Shown here piece by piece: positions 34,500 to 39,065 of a DNA stretch of 39,065 bases (position 1 is its first letter; each line of letters begins with the position of its first letter). This DNA comes from Sphingomonas bacterium (GTDB lineage: Bacteria; Pseudomonadota; Alphaproteobacteria; Sphingomonadales; Sphingomonadaceae). Where the stretch lies: positions 1 to 39,065 of the forward strand of contig NZ_JAQGLG010000195.1 of the NCBI RefSeq assembly GCF_028292965.1, given 5' to 3'. A program made the translations under genes and the position numbers. The notes under the pieces are model-generated. The model saw nothing but the letters and a program-made list of their open reading frames with translations, ran no database searches and was not told where the DNA came from.

Positions 34500-35768
34500 A
34501 TGTCGCAGGCTACACGCATCTTGTTGTCGCTGATCGCGGGCCTGCTGATCGGCACCGCCGCGGCACGGTTCGTGCCGGGCCACGCACTCGATGTCGCCCG
34601 GATCACCGACCTGATCGGCCACGCCTGGATGCACGGGCTGCAGATGGTGATCGTGCCGTTGATCGTCGGTCTGCTCGTCACCGGCGTCGGCGCCACCGCG
34701 GCGGCGGCGCGCGCCGGACGCATCACCGCGATCGCGATCGGCAGCTTCGTCGTGATCCTGTGGGTCAACACCATCATGTCGGCCTTCGTCATGCCGCTGT
34801 TGCTCAAACTATGGCCGCTGTCGGATTCGCTGGCGCAATCGCTGCGCCAGTCGATGCTCGGCGCGAAACCGGTCGGCACGCCACCCAGCCTGCTGGATTT
34901 CTTCGACACGGTCGTGCCGTCGAACGTCGTCTCCGCCGCCGCGTCGGACGCCTATCTGCCGCTGACCATCTTCGCCCTCGCCCTTGCCTTTGCCATCACC
35001 CGGCTGGAGCCGAGCCAGCGCAAGCTGCTGACCGATGTGATCAAGGCGTTCACCGACGCGATGATCGTCATCATCGGCTGGGTGCTGAAGCTGGCACCGA
35101 TCGGCGTGTTCGCGCTGGCCTATGGCGTTGGGGCCAAGACCGGCCTGGCCGCGATCGGCGCGCTGCTCCATTACATCATCATCGTCTCGTCGGTCGGCTT
35201 CATCGTGCTGCTGTCGGCTTATCCGGTGGCGATGATCTATGGCCGCGTCTCACCGCTGCGCTTCGCCCGCGAGGTCGCGCCGGCTCAGGCGATGGCGCTC
35301 AGCACGCAATCCTCGCTCGCCACCCTGCCGGCGATGCTCGCGGCATCCGAGAAACTTGGCGCGTCGCCCGCCACATCGGGCATCGTGCTGCCGATCGCGG
35401 TGGCGATCTTCCGTGCGACGAGCCCGGCGATGAATCTCGCGGTGGCACTATACGTCGCACATCTGCTCGGCGTGCCGATCGGGCCGGGCGCGTTGTTCTT
35501 CGGGGTGGTCACGGCCGCGATCACCACGATGGGCTCGATCAGCCTGCCCGGCACGATCAGCTACATCGCCTCGGTCGCCCCGGTCGCCGCGGCGATGCAC
35601 GTGCCGCTGGAGCCGCTCGGCCTGCTGATCGCGGTCGAGACGATCCCCGACCTGTTCCGCACGATCGGCAATGTGACGATGGATGTGGCGGTGACGCTCG
35701 GCGTGGCGCGGCGGTCGGGCGGTAGGGTCGATTCGTCGGAGGAGGTTCGCCCAGTGGTGCTCGACTGA
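34500..35768 (+). CDS. Dicarboxylate/amino acid:cation symporter, copy 2
   Basis: 422-aa inner-membrane carrier of the same DAACS family as the symporter at 27335-28576, but clearly diverged from it. It keeps the serine-rich re-entrant loop (ALSTQSSLATLPAM), a modified TM7 element (RATSPAMNLA in place of NMDGT) and the TM8 region IPDLFRTIGNVTMDVAV. ATG 34500 has GGGGAAAG four bases upstream; the open frame extends far upstream only because it is antisense to the hydrolase gene. It diverges from the D-glutamate operon and may be co-controlled. Changes in the substrate-binding motifs suggest a ligand other than plain L-glutamate. Confidence 0.9.
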   Translation: MSQATRILLSLIAGLLIGTAAARFVPGHALDVARITDLIGHAWMHGLQMVIVPLIVGLLVTGVGATAAAARAGRITAIAIGSFVVILWVNTIMSAFVMPLLLKLWPLSDSLAQSLRQSMLGAKPVGTPPSLLDFFDTVVPSNVVSAAASDAYLPLTIFALALAFAITRLEPSQRKLLTDVIKAFTDAMIVIIGWVLKLAPIGVFALAYGVGAKTGLAAIGALLHYIIIVSSVGFIVLLSAYPVAMIYGRVSPLRFAREVAPAQAMALSTQSSLATLPAMLAASEKLGASPATSGIVLPIAVAIFRATSPAMNLAVALYVAHLLGVPIGPGALFFGVVTAAITTMGSISLPGTISYIASVAPVAAAMHVPLEPLGLLIAVETIPDLFRTIGNVTMDVAVTLGVARRSGGRVDSSEEVRPVVLD

Positions 35769-35774
35769 CAGAGC

Positions 35775-35817
35775 CCAGAAAAACAAACCCCCGCCAGGTC
35801 GGCGACCTAAGCGGGGG
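35775..35817 (-). terminator. Terminator of tRNA-Arg
   Basis: On the minus strand a seven-base GC stem (35788-35794 with 35811-35817) plus an inner AGGTC/GACCT stem is followed by TTTGTTTTT. It lies five bases after the tRNA 3' CCA. In the other direction it could also end the symporter transcript. Confidence 0.85.
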
Positions 35818-35821
35818 ATGT

Positions 35822-35898
35822 TGGTGCGCCCGGAACGATTCGAACGTCCGACCCTCAGATTCGTACTCTGATGCTCTATCCAGCTGAGCTACGGGCGC
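35822..35898 (-). tRNA. tRNA-Arg (anticodon ACG)
   Basis: 77 bases including an encoded CCA. The acceptor arms GCGCCCG and CGGGCGC pair fully. The D arm has AGCTCAGCTGGATAGAGC, the anticodon stem is TCAGA/TCTGA around GTACGAA (anticodon ACG, read as ICG after deamination, decoding CGU, CGC and CGA), and the T arm has GTTCGAATC. Confidence 0.97.
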
Positions 35899-35910
35899 TT
35901 GGGAAGTGGG

Positions 35911-35939
35911 TCCCTAGCGGCGACATTCGCGGAGCGCAA
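35911..35939 (-). promoter_or_regulatory. Candidate promoter of tRNA-Arg
   Basis: On the minus strand TTGCGC, a 17-base spacer and TAGGGA end 12 bases before the tRNA 5' end. A GC-rich stretch follows the -10, as at stringently controlled stable-RNA promoters. Confidence 0.35.
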
Positions 35940-35944
35940 GTGCG

Positions 35945-35973
35945 TTGCTTGTCTCTTTCGCGCGCAATAGACG
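35945..35973 (+). promoter_or_regulatory. Candidate near-leaderless promoter of the lipoprotein gene
   Basis: TTGCTT, a 17-base spacer and TAGACG, then eight bases to the ATG at 35982. The start codon has no clear Shine-Dalgarno sequence. Confidence 0.35.
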
Positions 35974-35981
35974 GGTCGGCG

Positions 35982-36485
35982 ATGAAGCATGCCCTTCCCC
36001 TCCTCACCCTGACGCTGCTGATCGGCGGCTGCACCGGCGCCGACACCGCGCATTATCCCTCGCTGCTGCCGCGCCCGATCGAGGCGCGCAGCGATGCGGA
36101 GCCGACGGCACCCCCGCCCGCCCCGGTCGTCGCCGATCCGGCGCTCGACACCAAGCTCGCCGGTTATGCGACGAGTCTCGACAAGACCGACAAGGCGTTC
36201 ACACCGGCAGCGGATCGCGCCGAGGCGGCGGCGCGCGTGGCGCAGGGCGGAGCGGTCGGCAGCGACCATTGGCTCGACGCGCAGACCGCGCTCGCCGAAC
36301 TCGACACCTATCGCTCCGATCTGTCGGCGATGCTGACCGATATCGAGCAGCTGGCGATCGACCGCGCCGCCGCGGGGCAGCCCGATTATCCCGCGCTGGA
36401 AGAATTGCGCGACAGGGTGAAGGCCGCATTCGAGGCGGAGTCCGCGCGAATCGGTACGATCCAGGCGATGCTGCCGGCCGTGTGA
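35982..36485 (+). CDS. Small predicted lipoprotein, function unknown
   Basis: 167 aa. A lipoprotein signal peptide (MKHALPLLTLTLLIGG-C17) predicts acylation at C17. A proline-rich linker (TAPPPAPV, about 48-55) leads to a helical, alanine-rich domain of about 100 residues with many acidic and basic pairs. I do not recognise a named family. ATG 35982 is chosen because it gives an intact lipobox; the longer open frame overlaps the tRNA. It converges with the spermidine-synthase-like gene four bases downstream. Confidence 0.75.
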   Translation: MKHALPLLTLTLLIGGCTGADTAHYPSLLPRPIEARSDAEPTAPPPAPVVADPALDTKLAGYATSLDKTDKAFTPAADRAEAAARVAQGGAVGSDHWLDAQTALAELDTYRSDLSAMLTDIEQLAIDRAAAGQPDYPALEELRDRVKAAFEAESARIGTIQAMLPAV

Positions 36486-36489
36486 GCGG

Positions 36490-38721
36490 TCAGTGCAGCG
36501 CCTTGATCAGCGGCAGGATCGTCGAATAGTCGTCGCTCCACGGCGTGAAGCCGGGATAATGCGGCAGCGGCTTCCAGTCGGCGTTGCGCGCGCCTAGCGC
36601 CCCGATCTTGCTCGCATCGTGCGACAAGGCGATCCACAGTGACGGCGTGCCCCCCGGGGTGCCGCCGGGCTGCGGGAAATACATCAGCCGCGCCGCGTGC
36701 CAGCCGCCCGCTGCTGCCGCCGAGGAAACCACCGGTTCCAGATCGAGGAAGCGGTTGGAGATGTGGACCAGCAACAGCCCGTTCGGCGCCAGCACGCGGG
36801 CATAGGTGGCGAAGGCCTCACGCGTCATCAGGTGCATCGGCACCGAATCGGACGAGAAGGCATCGAGCGTGAGCAGGTCGAGCGACGCGCCCGGCTCGGC
36901 GAGCAGGTTGAGCCGCGCGTCGCCGATCTCGATTCGCGGATTCGGCAGACAGCGCCGCAGGAAGGTGAACTGGCCGGTGTCGCGCGCGATGCGCACCACC
37001 GCCGGGTCGATCTCGTAGAAGCGCCATGCCTGGCCCGGCCGCGCGTAACAGGCCAAAGTGCCCGACCCGAGCCCGACGACGCCGATCCGCGCGTGATCGC
37101 CATAAAGAGCCGGTACCGCCAGCATCGCCTGCCCCACGCCCGATAGTGGAACGTAATAAGCGGTCGGCGTACGCTCGCGTTCGGGGCTGCCGAGCAGCTG
37201 GGTGCCATGGACGGTGGTGCCGTGCTTGAGCTGGCGCACGCCGACCGCCTCGCCGCCCAGGACGGTATAGATGCCGAAATAGCTGCGCGTCCGGGCATTG
37301 TGCTGCATCGACAGCACGATCGAACGATAGCCTCCGAGCGCGATGAGCGCGCCCAGCAGCGCGATGACGAACGCCGGCCGGGCACCGATCGCCAGCACGC
37401 CGACGGTAACGAGCACCGCGAAGACCACGCCCTGCACCGGGCTGATCGCTTCCGATGCCGTGCCCGGGAAGGTCAGCGCCAGTATGATGGTCAGTACGAC
37501 AACGAGCGCCGTCGCCAGCACGACGATGCGCCGCTGCTGCGCGGAACCGCCCCAATAGGCGGGCACCCAGCGGAACAGCGGGTTCTGCGGCACCAGCGCG
37601 CCGGCCGCGAGCACCAGGATCGGGTATTCATAGGTCCAGTCGAACACCAACGGGGCGATCAGCGCGGCGAACACGCCGCCAAGCGCGCCGCCGATCGACA
37701 TGGCGAGGTAAAAGCCGGTCAGCCTGTCGGGCGCCGGGCGCAACTCGTACATCGCGGTGTGCAGTGCCACCGCGACCACGAACAGCAGCACCAGCGCGAG
37801 CCCGGCATTGAGATAGGGCATGCCCTGATTGCCGGTGACCAGCACCCCGCCGAACAGCAGGATCACGATCGGGGCGAGGCGCGTCAGCAGTTCGGCCACA
37901 CCGCGCCGGGCCGAGAAGGCGACGGTGAAGCTCAGCAAATACAGGCCGAGCGGCAACACCCAGAGCAGCGGCATCGCGACGATATCGGTGGTGATATAGG
38001 TCGAGGTGGCAAGCATCAGGCCGGACGGCACCAGCGCCAGCAGGATCCAGTGCGCGACGCGCCGTCCGCTCGGCGGGGCGCTGACCGGGGCGGTCACCGC
38101 CACTACCGCGACGGGCGCGCGGCGCAGCGTGAGCGCACAGGCCGCAACCAGCAGGGCGACGAGGATATAACCGCTGCTCCACAGCCAGCGCTGCCCCCAT
38201 AAGGCAAGCCCGGGCTCGACGATCAGCGGATAGGCGATCAGCCCGGCGAAGCTGCCGAAATTCGACGCGGCATAGAGCGCATAAGGGTCCTGCCCCTCGC
38301 TCGAGATGCTGAACCAGCGCTGCAGCAACGGCGCCTGGGCCGAGATGGCGAAGAACAGCGGCCCGATCGACAGGCCGAGCAGCCAGGGCACCCAGATCGC
38401 CGGCTGGGCATCGGCGGGCAATTGCATCGCCATCAGCCCGATCGGCAGCCACAGGGCCGCCACCACGAGCACGGCGAGATGGATCACCGCCTGCCAGCGC
38501 GGCGCGACCCGGCCGAGCCAGTGCGCATAGGCATAACCGCCGAGCAGCAGCGCCTGATAAACCAGCATCGCCGAGTTCCACACCGCCGGCGCCCCGCCGA
38601 GCCGCGGCAGCGCCATGCGCGCGACCATCGGCTGGACCAGGAACAACAGGAACGATCCGGCGAGGATCGTCACCACGAACAGCATTCGCCCGAACCGCGC
38701 GGGCACCGCGATGCGCGCCAT
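36490..38721 (-). CDS. Membrane-fused spermidine-synthase-like protein
   Basis: 743 aa. The first 480 or so residues hold about 12 or more hydrophobic helices, starting FVVTILAGSFLLFLVQPMVA. The C-terminal 210 residues form a SAM-binding-like Rossmann domain resembling spermidine synthase: IGVVGLGSGTLACY, FYEIDPAVVRIAR, IGDARLNL and DAFSSDSVPMHLMT. Such fused MFS/spermidine-synthase proteins are common in proteobacteria; their reaction is not established, and aminopropyl transfer is only inferred from the fold. ATG 38721 overlaps the stop of the GNAT gene (TGATG), indicating co-transcription. Confidence 0.88.
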   Translation of the reverse strand: MARIAVPARFGRMLFVVTILAGSFLLFLVQPMVARMALPRLGGAPAVWNSAMLVYQALLLGGYAYAHWLGRVAPRWQAVIHLAVLVVAALWLPIGLMAMQLPADAQPAIWVPWLLGLSIGPLFFAISAQAPLLQRWFSISSEGQDPYALYAASNFGSFAGLIAYPLIVEPGLALWGQRWLWSSGYILVALLVAACALTLRRAPVAVVAVTAPVSAPPSGRRVAHWILLALVPSGLMLATSTYITTDIVAMPLLWVLPLGLYLLSFTVAFSARRGVAELLTRLAPIVILLFGGVLVTGNQGMPYLNAGLALVLLFVVAVALHTAMYELRPAPDRLTGFYLAMSIGGALGGVFAALIAPLVFDWTYEYPILVLAAGALVPQNPLFRWVPAYWGGSAQQRRIVVLATALVVVLTIILALTFPGTASEAISPVQGVVFAVLVTVGVLAIGARPAFVIALLGALIALGGYRSIVLSMQHNARTRSYFGIYTVLGGEAVGVRQLKHGTTVHGTQLLGSPERERTPTAYYVPLSGVGQAMLAVPALYGDHARIGVVGLGSGTLACYARPGQAWRFYEIDPAVVRIARDTGQFTFLRRCLPNPRIEIGDARLNLLAEPGASLDLLTLDAFSSDSVPMHLMTREAFATYARVLAPNGLLLVHISNRFLDLEPVVSSAAAAGGWHAARLMYFPQPGGTPGGTPSLWIALSHDASKIGALGARNADWKPLPHYPGFTPWSDDYSTILPLIKALH

Positions 38722-39065
38722 CAGGCGGGCCGGGCGATTCGATACAGGATATGGCGCCGCAACGGGTCGCCTTCTGGCACCAGCGGATGATCGAACTCGC
38801 CCCCCATTTCACGCTTCATCCCGATCCGCTCCATCAATCCCCAGCTCGCGGCATTATCTTGCACGGTAATTGCTACTATTTCGCCAGCATCCACATTTGC
38901 CCAGGCCCAGTCGAGGCTCGCCTGAGCGGCTTCGCGGGCATAGCCCTGCCCCCAATAATCCTTGCCGAGCCGCCAGCCGATCTCGACCATGTTCTCGATC
39001 GGCGTATCGGGCGCCCCGCCCTTGAGCCCGCACAGGCCGAGTATTGCGCCATCGGCGCGGCGCTC
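38721..39065 (-). CDS. GNAT family N-acetyltransferase (RimJ-like), 5' end cut off by the window
   Basis: Partial acetyltransferase; 114 codons are visible and the N-terminal part lies beyond the right edge. It reads IENMVEIGWRLGKDYWGQGY and AREAAQASLDWAW, the acetyl-CoA pyrophosphate-binding motif A of RimJ-type enzymes (W-G-x-G-x-A variant), followed by VQDNAASWGLMERIGMKRE, the motif B helix. The methionine at 38990 is internal, because the frame stays open and family-like to the window end. The acceptor could be a protein N-terminus, an amino acid or a small amine. Confidence 0.9.
   Translation of the reverse strand, partial: ERRADGAILGLCGLKGGAPDTPIENMVEIGWRLGKDYWGQGYAREAAQASLDWAWANVDAGEIVAITVQDNAASWGLMERIGMKREMGGEFDHPLVPEGDPLRRHILYRIARPA

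Noticed and set aside
35822..35898. tRNA-Arg as the attachment site of a genomic island
   Set aside because: No integrase, no direct repeat of the tRNA 3' end and no compositional break were seen on either side.
37207..38202. Plus-strand open frame of 331 codons with HQQ/RGD-rich composition
   Set aside because: Antisense to the membrane helices of the spermidine-synthase-like protein; the composition is that of a reversed hydrophobic sequence.

Overview
The window looks like the chromosome of a sphingomonad-type alphaproteobacterium. The evidence is high GC, two large TonB-dependent receptors, a fused gamma-alpha 2-oxoacid:ferredoxin oxidoreductase subunit, REP-like palindromes of the kind common in this order, and several genes whose start codon sits 6-8 bases after a likely -10 box (leaderless mRNAs). 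No integrase, transposase, phage gene or CRISPR array was seen.

Layout. 1-8.4 kb is mostly core metabolism: korA (runs off the left edge), a histone-deacetylase-family amidohydrolase, an HSL-type esterase overlapping rppH, an M20 hydrolase overlapping astA (arginine succinylation), a 72-aa membrane protein, and a BaeS-like sensor kinase whose phospho-accepting histidine is replaced by glutamate. 8.4-15 kb holds two tandem TonB-dependent receptors on the minus strand. 15.4-20.4 kb is a plus-strand unit: periplasmic Ntn acylase, AmpG-like permease, and a cytoplasmic beta-lactamase-fold hydrolase with features of the YbbE/AmiE muropeptide amidase group. 20.4-26.5 kb holds a DUF1428 protein, a PBP4-type DD-peptidase, an S9 peptidase and a secreted amidohydrolase fused to a CIA30-like domain. 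26.5-34.4 kb is a seven-gene minus-strand array: periplasmic beta-lactamase-fold hydrolase, LysR regulator, dgcN-like, dgcA-like, secreted N-acyl-D-amino-acid deacylase, glutamate-type symporter, and PhyH-family dioxygenase. A second glutamate-type symporter diverges from it. 35.8-39 kb is tRNA-Arg(ACG), a small lipoprotein, a membrane-fused spermidine-synthase-like protein and a truncated GNAT acetyltransferase.

How the genes may work together (inference). From about 8.4 to 35.8 kb almost every gene fits the uptake and breakdown of acylated or D-amino-acid-containing peptides, with peptidoglycan fragments the best single guess. Receptors would bring material across the outer membrane. Periplasmic acylase, DD-peptidase, S9 peptidase, amidohydrolase and D-aminoacylase would trim it. 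The AmpG-like and glutamate-type carriers would import the products. The YbbE-like amidase would open muropeptides inside the cell, and DgcN/DgcA would convert D-glutamate through N-acetyl-D-glutamate to N-acetyl-L-glutamate. The individual families are recognisable, but this gathering of them into one D-glutamate/muropeptide locus is the main item worth testing.
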